NCBI RefSeq assembly: GCF_002256775.1
Contig: NZ_NCII01000030.1
Span: 1-34,436, forward strand
Direction: 5' to 3'
Origin: Novosphingobium sp. 17-62-19
GTDB taxonomy: Bacteria; Pseudomonadota; Alphaproteobacteria; Sphingomonadales; Sphingomonadaceae
Length of the DNA stretch: 34,436 nucleotides
The translations under genes were made by a program, and so were the position numbers. Of the stretch, positions 1 to 7,101 are shown in pieces (the first letter of the stretch is position 1; each line of letters begins with the position of its first letter). The notes beneath the pieces were generated by a model that ran no database searches, had not been told where the DNA came from, and was given only the letters and a program-made list of their open reading frames with translations.

Positions 1-149
1 CAACAAAGCCGGTGATCGAAGTTTGCGGCCTATGTGAGGCGTGCAGCAGATAGACCCCACAGATCGACCAATGTCTGTCAAACGGTCGATTGCGGGAGGC
101 GCGCGCCGATCGCGGCCGAGGTCGCCGAAACAGCCCTACTAGGTTCCGA
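1..149. other. Left flank, no gene recognised
   Basis: This stretch lies outside the transposon that begins at 150. I see no reading frame with a convincing start and no recognisable protein on either strand. It is probably the interrupted end of some other sequence. The 5 bases before the transposon (tccga) do not match the 5 after it (cagga), so this flank may not have been contiguous with 3223 onward before insertion. Confidence 0.4.
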
Positions 150-196
150 TGTAAACGCTCGCGCTAAGTGGCGGCATTCTGATCGCGCTATTTGTC
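150..196 (+). repeat. Left terminal inverted repeat of transposon
   Basis: This 47-bp repeat matches the reverse complement of 3176-3222 at 45 of 47 positions. It contains two direct copies of TCGCGCTA (159-166 and 183-190), 24 bp apart and each followed by a degenerate xxTGxCGG. That is the tandem transposase-binding-site layout expected for Mu/Tn402-type ends. Confidence 0.9.
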
Positions 197-207
197 GGCG
201 AGCGTCG

Positions 208-780
208 CTACGCGGCTACCGGCTTGGTCTCGGCCGATCGCACATAGGCGTAGAGTGTTGGCTTGGAGATGCCGAGCATCGAGCAAATCTTGGCGATCGG
301 CATCGTGTTCTCGTGGTAGAGCCTGACGGCCAGGTCGCGCTTGTCCTTGCCGAGTGCGGCCGGCCGGCCACCCTTCTTGCCGCGAGCGCGGGCTGCGGTG
401 AGACCGGCCTGGGTCCGCTCGCGGATCAGGTTGCGCTCGAACTCCGCCAATGCCCCGAACAGGTGGAAGGTAAGCTTGCCCGACGTGGTGGTCGTGTCGA
501 TCGCCTCGTGCAGGCTCAGCAGCCCGACCTTTTCCTCGTCGAGGTAGGTCATCCATCCGATCAGATCACGGAGCGAGCGGCCGAGCCTGTCGAGGCGCCA
601 GACCACCAGTGTGTCGCCGGCGCGAAGCAGCTCCTTCACCTTTTCCAATCCAGGGCGAGCGGCAGTCGCCCCGGAGGCCTTGTCGGTGATGACCTTCTCG
701 CAGCCGGCAGCCTTCAGCGCATCACGCTGGAGGTCCAGGTTCTGCTCGGCGGTCGATACGCGGGCGTAACCGATTTTCAT
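208..780 (-). CDS. Serine recombinase (Tn3-family resolvase / Pin invertase type)
   Basis: This 190-aa protein is a small serine recombinase. In this transposon it most likely resolves cointegrates made by replicative transposition. The N-terminus reads MKIGYARVSTAEQ, with the catalytic Ser at residue 9. The conserved arginine-rich active-site stretch WRLDRLGRSLRDL lies near residues 62-74, followed by the long E helix (GALAEFERNLIRERT) near 109-123. A C-terminal helix-turn-helix (MPIAKICSMLGISKPTLYAYV) spans about 160-180. The length is typical for Tn3/Tn402 resolvases, so the gene looks intact. It is divergent from the transposase gene, and the 100-190 bp between them is the expected place for res and shared promoters. 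The gene ends 11 bp inside the left terminal repeat. An invertase role is possible but less likely given the context. Confidence 0.92.
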   Translation of the reverse strand: MKIGYARVSTAEQNLDLQRDALKAAGCEKVITDKASGATAARPGLEKVKELLRAGDTLVVWRLDRLGRSLRDLIGWMTYLDEEKVGLLSLHEAIDTTTTSGKLTFHLFGALAEFERNLIRERTQAGLTAARARGKKGGRPAALGKDKRDLAVRLYHENTMPIAKICSMLGISKPTLYAYVRSAETKPVAA

Positions 781-794
781 GCGTAGGGCCGGTG

Positions 795-811
795 GCGCCC
801 CGATCGGGCGC
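795..811. promoter_or_regulatory. Dyad upstream of resolvase, possible res/operator
   Basis: GCGCCC and GGGCGC flank CGATC just upstream of the resolvase start, in the divergent interval before the transposase gene. Resolution sites of such elements lie here. The symmetry is short, and I cannot identify the three subsites of a classical res site. Confidence 0.25.
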
Positions 812-971
812 GGTTTGGGAAGAAAGTCGTCATCGGCAGGTCTATGTTGCCCTAGTTTTCTTTACCGGGTAGATTTACGTCGAACAGGCCGGTTTGGCAA
901 CGCGAGCGGACTCGCATGGCGATGGGCAGGCAAATCTCCGTTTTCCTTACCTGCGACACGGACCGTCGGCG

Positions 972-2372
972 GTGACGCATCCGGCGCTTGTCCCGCCGCT
1001 GGCGATCGAGCGCTACCGCGTCCTTGAACCGCACCTCGCCGATGGCATCCCGCTCGCGGACCTCGCCCGCACCGGCACGCTGAGCGAGCGGACGTTGCAG
1101 CGCTGGCTCGGGCGCTACCGTGCCGAAGGACTTGCCGGTCTCGCGCGTCTGCCGCGCAACGATCGGGGCAGGCTGCACCTGCCGGAACATCTGGTCGAAC
1201 TGACCCGCACTCTCGCCACCAAGCGCCCGCGACCCCCGGTCGCCGCCATTCACCGAAAGGTGCAGGAACTCGCCATCGCGCATGGACACCGAACCCCCAG
1301 CTATGCGGCCGTCGCGCGTGTCGTCAGGGCGATACCGGCAAGCCAGATCGCCGCAGCCTCCGATCCGGCCGTCTACCGCGACCAGCACGAGCTAGTGCAT
1401 CGGCGCGAAGCCGCGACCTCGAACGAGATGTGGCAGGCCGATCATACCGTTCTCGACATTCTCGTGCTCGATGATGCCGGAACCCCGGTGCGTCCTTGGC
1501 TGACCGTCATCGTTGACGATCACAGCCGAGCCATCGCCGGTTACTTCCTCAGCCTCGATGCCCCCAGTGCCCTCAACACGGCGCTCGCCTTGCGGCAGGC
1601 GATCTGGCGCAAGCCCAATCCCGAATGGATCGTCAGCGGCATTCCCGAACAGCTTTACGTCGACAACGGCTCGGATTTCATCTCCGAGCATATCGAGCAG
1701 GCGTGCATCGCCCTCAAAATCCGCCTCATCCATTCGCTGCCGGGGCGTCCTCGCGGGCGCGGCAAGATCGAGCGGCTGTTCCGCACCATCAACGACATGT
1801 TCCTGCCCGACCTGCCCGGCCACCTGATCGCGGGCAAGCCGCTGTCGGCGCCAGTGCTCACGCTCGACGAGCTGCGCGCCCGCTTCGAGGCGTTCGTGTG
1901 CGGCGTCTATCATCGTCGCCCGCATGGCAGCACCGGCGAACCGCCGATCACGCGCTGGCAGAAGGGCGGGTTCCTGCCCGCAATGCCCGACAGCCTTGAA
2001 CAGCTCGACATGCTGTTCGTGCACGTGCCCAAGCCCCGTAAAGTGCTGCGCGACGGCATCCGTCTGATGGGCAGGCGCTATGTCGAACCCACGCTCGCGG
2101 CCTTCGTCGGCGAGCAGGTCGAGGCGGTCTATGACCCCCGCGACCTGACCGAGATCCACGTCTACCACCAGGGCCGGTTCGTCTGCCGTGCGCTCAGCTC
2201 CGAGCACGCTGGGCACCCGTCGTTGCGCGCGATCCAGCGCGCCCGGCGCGGCGCGAAGGAGCGCGACAAGCAGGTGCCTGCCCCCACGGAGACCTTCGAT
2301 GGCGACCAAGAGGATACGGCTTCCCGGCCCACCACCTACCGAGGGCTCCGGCTCTACGCCGCTGACGATTGA
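972..2372 (+). CDS. TniA/Mu-type DDE transposase
   Basis: This is the catalytic transposase subunit, which cuts and joins transposon ends. An N-terminal helix-turn-helix region (LADLARTGTLSERTLQRWL) precedes an RNase H-like rve domain and a C-terminal Mu-transposase beta-barrel-type domain. The DDE triad is visible as D of WQADHT (1440-1442), D of YVDNGSDF (1662-1664) and E of GKIERLF (1770-1772). There are 35 residues between the second D and the E, as in the retroviral-integrase family. I prefer the GTG at 972, giving 466 aa. An in-frame TTG at 894 would give 492 aa, but the extra residues show no family character. The 3' end overlaps the ATPase gene by 74 bp, suggesting coupled translation. 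No frameshift is seen. Confidence 0.88.
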   Translation: MTHPALVPPLAIERYRVLEPHLADGIPLADLARTGTLSERTLQRWLGRYRAEGLAGLARLPRNDRGRLHLPEHLVELTRTLATKRPRPPVAAIHRKVQELAIAHGHRTPSYAAVARVVRAIPASQIAAASDPAVYRDQHELVHRREAATSNEMWQADHTVLDILVLDDAGTPVRPWLTVIVDDHSRAIAGYFLSLDAPSALNTALALRQAIWRKPNPEWIVSGIPEQLYVDNGSDFISEHIEQACIALKIRLIHSLPGRPRGRGKIERLFRTINDMFLPDLPGHLIAGKPLSAPVLTLDELRARFEAFVCGVYHRRPHGSTGEPPITRWQKGGFLPAMPDSLEQLDMLFVHVPKPRKVLRDGIRLMGRRYVEPTLAAFVGEQVEAVYDPRDLTEIHVYHQGRFVCRALSSEHAGHPSLRAIQRARRGAKERDKQVPAPTETFDGDQEDTASRPTTYRGLRLYAADD

Positions 2373-3177
2373 GTTCCTGGTCGAGCAGCCGTTCCTGGCG
2401 ACCCGCGAACATGCCCGGTTCGTCGAGTTTGCCGAAGCCTGCGCGCACTACCGCTATATCGGCGTGTGTCATGGCCGGCCGGGCGTCGGAAAGACGCGAT
2501 CGGCGCGCGAGTTTTCCAGCTTCCCCGACCTGGGGGAATATGCCGCGCTCCGTCCCATTGCCGCGCTCCTTGGCGAAAAGGTCGCTCGCTGCCGCGCCGT
2601 CTTCTACACCGTGTCGGTCAGCAACACGCCCAAGACGATCGACGCGGTGTTGGGCCTCAACCTCATTAAGCTGGGCTATGCCCGGCTGACGGTCGCGGGC
2701 GGCTCGCAGGACGAAATCACCCATGACGCCGCCCGCATCGCCTGCCCCCTCGTCATCGTCGACGAGGCCGACCGCCTGACCATAAAGTCGCTCGAACATC
2801 TCCGCGACATGGCCGATCGCCACGGCTTCGGGCTGATCCTGATGGGTATGCCGGGCTTGGAGAAGCGCCTCGCCCGCTATGCCCAGCTCTACTCGCGGAT
2901 CGGCTTCGTCCACGAGTTCAAACCGCTTACCGAGACCGAAATGCGGCTGCTGCTCGCGACCCACGCCGGCGATTTCGGGATCAGCTTCGACCCGGCCCAA
3001 CTCGACGCGATCGAAGCGCAGGCAGCCGTGATCCGCATCACGCGCGGCAACTTCCGGCTCATGGAGCGCCTGTTCGCGCAGATGCGGCGGATCATGACCC
3101 TCAACCGCGTCGAGGAGGTCACCGCTGACATCGTTCAGGCCGCGCGCGATTGCCTCGTCATCGGACCCGGCAACTGA
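2299..3177 (+). CDS. TniB/MuB-like AAA+ transposition ATPase
   Basis: This 292-aa protein is the target-selection/activator ATPase partner of the transposase. The Walker A motif GRPGVGKT is at residues 59-66, and Walker B LVIVDEADR has its acidic pair at about D155-E156. A sensor-like stretch (GLILMGMPGLEKRL) follows. The family (TniB, TnsC, IstB, MuB) binds DNA with ATP and directs the transposase to target DNA. I chose the ATG at 2299, which overlaps the transposase 3' end in another frame; the open frame extends upstream to 2188 but that part is the transposase in another frame. The stop codon overlaps the first bases of the right terminal repeat, so the element is packed to its end. There is no TniQ gene after it, unlike Tn402 or Tn5053. 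Confidence 0.87.
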   Translation: MATKRIRLPGPPPTEGSGSTPLTIEFLVEQPFLATREHARFVEFAEACAHYRYIGVCHGRPGVGKTRSAREFSSFPDLGEYAALRPIAALLGEKVARCRAVFYTVSVSNTPKTIDAVLGLNLIKLGYARLTVAGGSQDEITHDAARIACPLVIVDEADRLTIKSLEHLRDMADRHGFGLILMGMPGLEKRLARYAQLYSRIGFVHEFKPLTETEMRLLLATHAGDFGISFDPAQLDAIEAQAAVIRITRGNFRLMERLFAQMRRIMTLNRVEEVTADIVQAARDCLVIGPGN

Positions 3178-3222
3178 CAAATAGCGCGATCAGAACGCCG
3201 CCATTTAGCGCGAGCGTTTACA
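3176..3222 (-). repeat. Right terminal inverted repeat of transposon
   Basis: Read on the minus strand from 3222, this repeat gives the same 47-bp end as 150-196 with two mismatches. It carries the same pair of TCGCGCTA boxes 24 bp apart. It starts inside the stop codon of the ATPase gene. Confidence 0.9.
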
Positions 3223-3491
3223 CAGGATAAGATCCATACCGTTTCCGGAACCACTTTCTTGTTTCCTCTTCGAAATTGGACTGTGCTGATGAGTTTGAGC
3301 GATGGTGGCTTCGCTCATACACTACGCGCTACCAGGCCCCTGCCCGTTTCTTAGGCTTAACGTTGTAGCTCAAGACCCCGGGGGCTCAGCCTCCCTTCTC
3401 CGGTTCTTGCCGCTGCGCAAATCCCTCGATCTACCTGCCGCCGTCGTGTGGTCGCACGGCATCATCCAAAGACCTATTTAGGCCGTCATGA
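3223..3491. other. Intergenic spacer between transposon and recombinase trio
   Basis: No gene is supported in this 269-bp stretch on either strand. The only local structure I see is a GC palindrome (gaccccgggggctc, about 3376-3389). It could be part of a transcription stop for the minus-strand recombinases, but no T-run follows. I see no copy here of the inverted repeat found at 6757-6796. Confidence 0.4.
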
Positions 3492-4325
3492 CTAGCCAAT
3501 CTTCGCCATAAGGCGCCCCGCCGCCCCCTGCTCTGCCGCGAGATTGCGATTATAAGCGAGCGGCATCCGCGGCGACTTCCACCGCAGCGCGTCCATGATG
3601 CCGGCCAAATCCTCCCCGCTGGCGAACAGGTCCTGATTGAGCCCGATCCGCGTCGAGTGCGCACTGATCCCCTTCAGCAACCGCGCCAGATCGTCCGCCG
3701 TCAAATCGGGCAGCGCGCCACGGTCGAACGCGCGGCCGATGATCGACCGAAAGATTGGTCCGATCGAGCCCGGGTGCAGCGCCACGGTGCCGATGTCATA
3801 TTCGACGCGCGCCTTCACCGCCGGCTTGGACAGCGTCTTGCGCAGATCCCACGTCTCCCGGCCCGAGATGCTGTCGATCGGCCGACCGCGCACGGCTGCC
3901 CGCGCCTTGTAGCGCCGCACCTGCACCCGCCGGAACAGCGGCCCTGTCGTGATCCCCGCCGCTTCGGTCCACGCCGCGATCGCCGCGACGGTGCGCGGGC
4001 TGAGGTAGGCGGTCGCCCCCTCCCCGTCTTGATCGCCCTTATGACGCAGAATCTGCAGCAGCCGCGCTTCGGGATCGATCGCCTCCTCAATATGCTCAAT
4101 GGCGACCGCCACCAGTTCGGAGGCGCGCAGCCCGGTGTCATAAGCGGCCGATAGCAGCGCCCGATCACGCAGCCCCGGCAGATCCTCGCCACAACTCTCG
4201 AGCAGCGCGCGGATGTTGAGCCCCCGCGCCTTGTTGTCGGCTGCCAAAGTTTCGATCATTCCTGACGCCAAGTTCAGGCCCGCTCTGCCATAATTGATGG
4301 CAACGGATTGGCTGCTTGAGGCCAT
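3492..4325 (-). CDS. Tyrosine recombinase 3 of a trio (catalytic domain only)
   Basis: This 277-aa tyrosine recombinase is the last of three tandem genes. The catalytic set is present: R of AYDTGLRASEL near residue 67, K in RHKGDQDGEG, the H-x-x-R of SAHSTRIGLNQDLF, W in LRWKS and the nucleophile Tyr at about 258 (LAYNRN). Only about 35 residues precede the catalytic domain, so the N-terminal SAM-like core-binding domain of normal integrases is missing. It closely resembles the catalytic half of the upstream gene (GLRDRALLSAAYDTGLR against GLRDAALLSLAYDTGLR), suggesting duplication followed by loss of the N-terminus. Start and upstream stop overlap as TAATG, implying translational coupling. 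It may work only in a complex with the other two recombinases, or be a degraded paralogue. Confidence 0.8.
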   Translation of the reverse strand: MASSSQSVAINYGRAGLNLASGMIETLAADNKARGLNIRALLESCGEDLPGLRDRALLSAAYDTGLRASELVAVAIEHIEEAIDPEARLLQILRHKGDQDGEGATAYLSPRTVAAIAAWTEAAGITTGPLFRRVQVRRYKARAAVRGRPIDSISGRETWDLRKTLSKPAVKARVEYDIGTVALHPGSIGPIFRSIIGRAFDRGALPDLTADDLARLLKGISAHSTRIGLNQDLFASGEDLAGIMDALRWKSPRMPLAYNRNLAAEQGAAGRLMAKIG

Positions 4326-5608
4326 TATCTCCTCACCTCGCGCAGCATTCGCGCGGTTGCGTTGGATGCCGGAGCCAGCTTGCGGCCATATCGCAGCGCG
4401 GTGGACGTCGACGTCCACCGCAGCGCCTGCGCGATCGGTCCGGCGTCTTCGCCGGTGGCGAACAAATCCTGGGTCAACCCGACCCTGAGCGAATGCGTAC
4501 TGAGCGCCGCGATCGCCGAGTCGAGGTCCTTGCCGACGAGATTGACGAGGTACTCGTCTGCTGCCCGCTGTGCGACCCTCTTGATGATCAATCGCACCGC
4601 TGCCGGCGTCAGCGGTTCCTCGCCGATGACATAGGTTGTTGTTGCCAGCACGGGTTTCGTGTCCGGAGACACTGTCGCGCCGGCAGGCAGCCGCCACTGG
4701 AACCCCGGCGGGGCCGGGAGTGCTTCGGTTGGCGCAGCGGCACGCGCTTTGGTGCGAACCACACCGATACGCCGAAACAGCGCCCCCTCAGAAATTCCGC
4801 TTGCTTCACGCCAGGCTGCAAGTCGCCGCATGGTGTCGGGCGAGAGCCAAGCGTAAGCCCCCTTCCCTTCCTGATCGGTTTTGGAATTCGGCACAGTGAG
4901 CACCGCCGAGCCATCGGGTTCGACCGCAATGTGATCGCAGGCCACCCGCACCAACTCTGCCACGCGCAACCCGGTGTCGTAAGCCAGCGAAAGCAGCGCC
5001 GCATCGCGCAGACCCGGCAGCGTCTCCGGACAGGCCTGCAATAGCGCACTCAAGGTGAACCCTTTGGCGGGAACGAGGCCGATCCCCTCACCAAACCGCA
5101 GCGGCCCCGCCTGGCGCTGCGTCACATCGACCCGGCGACGGAACCCGCGCAGCGCATCCCGCACGATCGGTCCCCGCGTGGGGCTTGGCGCACTGAGCAG
5201 CCCGTGCACCACGGCAAGGCTGGCCAGGCGTCGGCCCACCGTCGCCGGTTTGAGCTGCCGCCTTTCGCAATCCTCCAGATAGGCAACGATCCGCGCCTCG
5301 CTGGCGGGCAGAGCAATGCCGCCCGTGCGGGCGCAGAAGCCAGCATAGCAGGAGAGGTCATTGGCTAGCGCCTTGACGCTCATCGGGGCGCGCGCTTCGA
5401 GGCTCTTGCGGAAGGCGAGATGGTCGATCGCTGCGTCTTTTCCGACGAGCCCCGCGAGCAGGTCGGTAAGCTGGTGAACTCGGTCGGTAGCGCGTCCGTC
5501 ACGCCTTCGCGGCAGTGGCGCCTCACCCGCGGCGCGGACGACCACGATCTCGCCCACACCAATAGCAGCATTGGCGGCGGAGGGGACGGAGAGCGATTTC
5601 GTGGCCAT
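4325..5608 (-). CDS. Tyrosine recombinase 2 of a trio
   Basis: This 427-aa tyrosine recombinase/integrase has a full layout. A core-binding SAM-like domain lies about residues 50-165 (LTDLLAGLVGKDAAIDHLAF through the RLASLAVVHGLL region), and the catalytic domain follows from about 185. The catalytic residues are R in AYDTGLRVAEL, K in NSKTDQEGKG, H-x-x-R in STHSLRVGLTQDLF, W in LRWTS and Tyr at about 407 (LRYGRK). An insert of about 45 residues before the HxxR box (around PAGATVSPDTKPVL) is shared in position with the downstream protein, supporting common ancestry. The gene follows recombinase 1 by a 72-bp gap and overlaps recombinase 3 by TAATG. I see no strong ribosome binding site before the ATG. 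The role is DNA strand exchange at an unknown site. Confidence 0.85.
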   Translation of the reverse strand: MATKSLSVPSAANAAIGVGEIVVVRAAGEAPLPRRRDGRATDRVHQLTDLLAGLVGKDAAIDHLAFRKSLEARAPMSVKALANDLSCYAGFCARTGGIALPASEARIVAYLEDCERRQLKPATVGRRLASLAVVHGLLSAPSPTRGPIVRDALRGFRRRVDVTQRQAGPLRFGEGIGLVPAKGFTLSALLQACPETLPGLRDAALLSLAYDTGLRVAELVRVACDHIAVEPDGSAVLTVPNSKTDQEGKGAYAWLSPDTMRRLAAWREASGISEGALFRRIGVVRTKARAAAPTEALPAPPGFQWRLPAGATVSPDTKPVLATTTYVIGEEPLTPAAVRLIIKRVAQRAADEYLVNLVGKDLDSAIAALSTHSLRVGLTQDLFATGEDAGPIAQALRWTSTSTALRYGRKLAPASNATARMLREVRR

Positions 5609-5680
5609 GCGCGTTGAATAGGCGCTTTGAAGGGCAATGTCACTATCGATAAGATCCCATTATCTTTAGTTTGCAATGGC

Positions 5681-6712
5681 TTATAAAAACTCTTCGCCGG
5701 CATGGTCGTCAAACAATTCGGCGGAACGAACATAACCCAGCAGCACCTCGACCTTCTTATGCCGCGACACCTCCTGCATCTTGGCAATGGTCGCACCGGA
5801 CCGTGAAGCCTCGGTGAGGAACCCCGCGCGCAGCGAATGGCCGCCTACCTTTTCAGGATCGAGCCCCACTATCCCTGCATATTTCTGGATCAGCCGCGCG
5901 ATCGAGCGATCCGACATAGGATTGTTGGTCAGCCGCCCTTGGGGGTCGATCTGGTAGAACAGCGGCCCCTCACGACCACCACGGACCGTCAACCAGGCTT
6001 TAAGCCGTTCAACGGGTTTGAGTTTTTTGCCCGAGGGCACGGCTATCATCTGCCCTTCCCCCTCCTGGTCGGTCTTGGAGTGGCGCAGCGTCAGTTTCAG
6101 ACCCTTGTCCACCATTTCCACATCGCGCATTTCGAGCGCAACCAGGTCGGAGCGTCGTAGCGCTGCCGCGAGGCCGAGCACCAAGATCGCCCGGTCGCGG
6201 ATTGTGCGTGTGCCTTGCCCATCGGCGACCGCGATCATCGCTGCCAGATCACGGGCGGTGATCGCCGCCTTGCGGGCGCTGGGCCGCGCTCTCGCGTCGC
6301 GGCGGATCCCCGCGAGGGTGTCGCCGATCACCATGCGCGCATCTCGCGCACTCGGCGGTACTTGCCCGTCTTGCCGATGCTTCCATCCGATCGCAGCAAG
6401 ATGGCGACCGATGGTCGTACCCGCTTTGCCCGCCAGCGCGAGCGAAGCAAGATACGTTGCCACCGCTTCAGGAGGCGCCGGCAACGGGTCGAGCGAACGT
6501 TCGTCACACCAGCCTTCGAACTGGTTCCAGTCGCTGGCATAGGCCCGCAGGGTGTTCGCCGCCTTGGCCTGGGCGCGGTAGCCCCGCGCTGCGGCGATCT
6601 CATCGCCCAACACCCTCCCTGGGTAAGAGATTTCGGCTGTGGGAACCGCCGTGAGCGGCGCAACAGGGAACCGGGGGCAATCTCTGGCGGCATCCTCGCC
6701 TGTAATCGCCAT
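5681..6712 (-). CDS. Tyrosine recombinase 1 of a trio
   Basis: This 343-aa tyrosine recombinase is first in the trio. The core-binding domain is at about residues 45-150 (AKAANTLRAYASDWNQFEGW and TIGRHLAAIGWKH) and the catalytic domain follows. Visible catalytic residues are R in AAALRRSDLVALE, K in HSKTDQEGEG, H-x-x-R in GGHSLRAGF, H in SRHKKVEVLLGY and the nucleophile Tyr at about 327. The start at 6712 has a purine-rich AAGGGCGG just upstream. An open frame reaches to 6844, but that stretch covers the inverted repeat and looks non-coding. This protein differs more from recombinases 2 and 3 than they do from each other. RIT (recombinase-in-trio) elements have such a row of three same-strand tyrosine recombinase genes. 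Confidence 0.88.
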   Translation of the reverse strand: MAITGEDAARDCPRFPVAPLTAVPTAEISYPGRVLGDEIAAARGYRAQAKAANTLRAYASDWNQFEGWCDERSLDPLPAPPEAVATYLASLALAGKAGTTIGRHLAAIGWKHRQDGQVPPSARDARMVIGDTLAGIRRDARARPSARKAAITARDLAAMIAVADGQGTRTIRDRAILVLGLAAALRRSDLVALEMRDVEMVDKGLKLTLRHSKTDQEGEGQMIAVPSGKKLKPVERLKAWLTVRGGREGPLFYQIDPQGRLTNNPMSDRSIARLIQKYAGIVGLDPEKVGGHSLRAGFLTEASRSGATIAKMQEVSRHKKVEVLLGYVRSAELFDDHAGEEFL

Positions 6713-6756
6713 TTTCCGCCCTTCCCTGCGCCAAAACCCACCTAGCCATACCTCCA

Positions 6757-6796
6757 TTTCCACTGTCCGTGAAGAGCTGTTATCGGACAGTGGAAA
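6757..6796. repeat. Perfect 13-bp inverted repeat upstream of the recombinase trio
   Basis: TTTCCACTGTCCG (6757-6769) is repeated inverted as CGGACAGTGGAAA (6784-6796) with a 14-bp spacer. It lies 45 bp upstream of recombinase 1 and about 90 bp before the divergent small gene. The geometry suits a tyrosine recombinase core site or an operator for the recombinase genes. The repeat is seen directly; the role is inferred. Confidence 0.75.
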
Positions 6797-6885
6797 TTGC
6801 GAGTGATCAGATCGAATAGGCGATGAATTCGTCTCCCAAACCATTGAAAGGCATGATATCTACCTCTCCACGAGGAAGATGATCC

Positions 6886-7101
6886 ATGCGCAGACACGCA
6901 CCAATGTGGGAAGCCGAACTCGGCGACGATGACGGGATCAACGACATCGACGTTTATCTGCGGAAATCCATGGACGACATGGAGGAGATGAACCACCCGA
7001 TCGATGGCGCAAGGCGGCCGAACTGGTCGCAGCTTCTGATATTTCTAGGTGCCGCAGCCATTTTCCTGTTCATCGCCTCATCCTGGACGCAAGGCACCTA
7101 A
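6886..7101 (+). CDS. Small single-pass membrane protein, unknown
   Basis: This 71-aa protein has a charged, acidic N-terminal half (GDDDGINDIDVY, DDMEEM) and one hydrophobic helix at about residues 49-66 (LLIFLGAAAIFLFIAS). It would be a tail-anchored-like inner-membrane protein with its N-terminus in the cytoplasm. The ATG at 6886 has GAGGAAG about 9-10 bp upstream. Its stop overlaps the traG stop region by 4 bp, so it is convergent with the transfer operon. I recognise no family. Position next to traG suggests, but does not show, a link to conjugation, for example exclusion or regulation. Confidence 0.6.
   Translation: MRRHAPMWEAELGDDDGINDIDVYLRKSMDDMEEMNHPIDGARRPNWSQLLIFLGAAAIFLFIASSWTQGT

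Larger units (their letters stand above)
150..3222. mobile_element. Tn402/Mu-like transposon (resolvase, TniA-like, TniB-like)
   Basis: The 3.07-kb element is bounded by nearly identical 47-bp terminal inverted repeats, both starting TGTAAACGCTCGCGCTAA. It contains a serine resolvase, a DDE transposase with Mu/TniA-type organisation and an AAA+ ATPase overlapping the transposase gene, the core gene set of Tn402/Tn5053-type elements. No TniQ-like gene and no cargo are present, so the element is minimal. No 5-bp target duplication is visible at the ends (tccga against cagga). That suggests one flank was exchanged by recombination or deletion after insertion. The limits are seen directly; the family assignment is from gene content. 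Confidence 0.87.

Noticed and set aside
3226-5657. Shared 10-mer gataagatcc at 3226-3235 and 5648-5657 as possible element ends
   Set aside because: A 10-bp match between two places is expected many times by chance in 34 kb, and flanking bases do not extend it.
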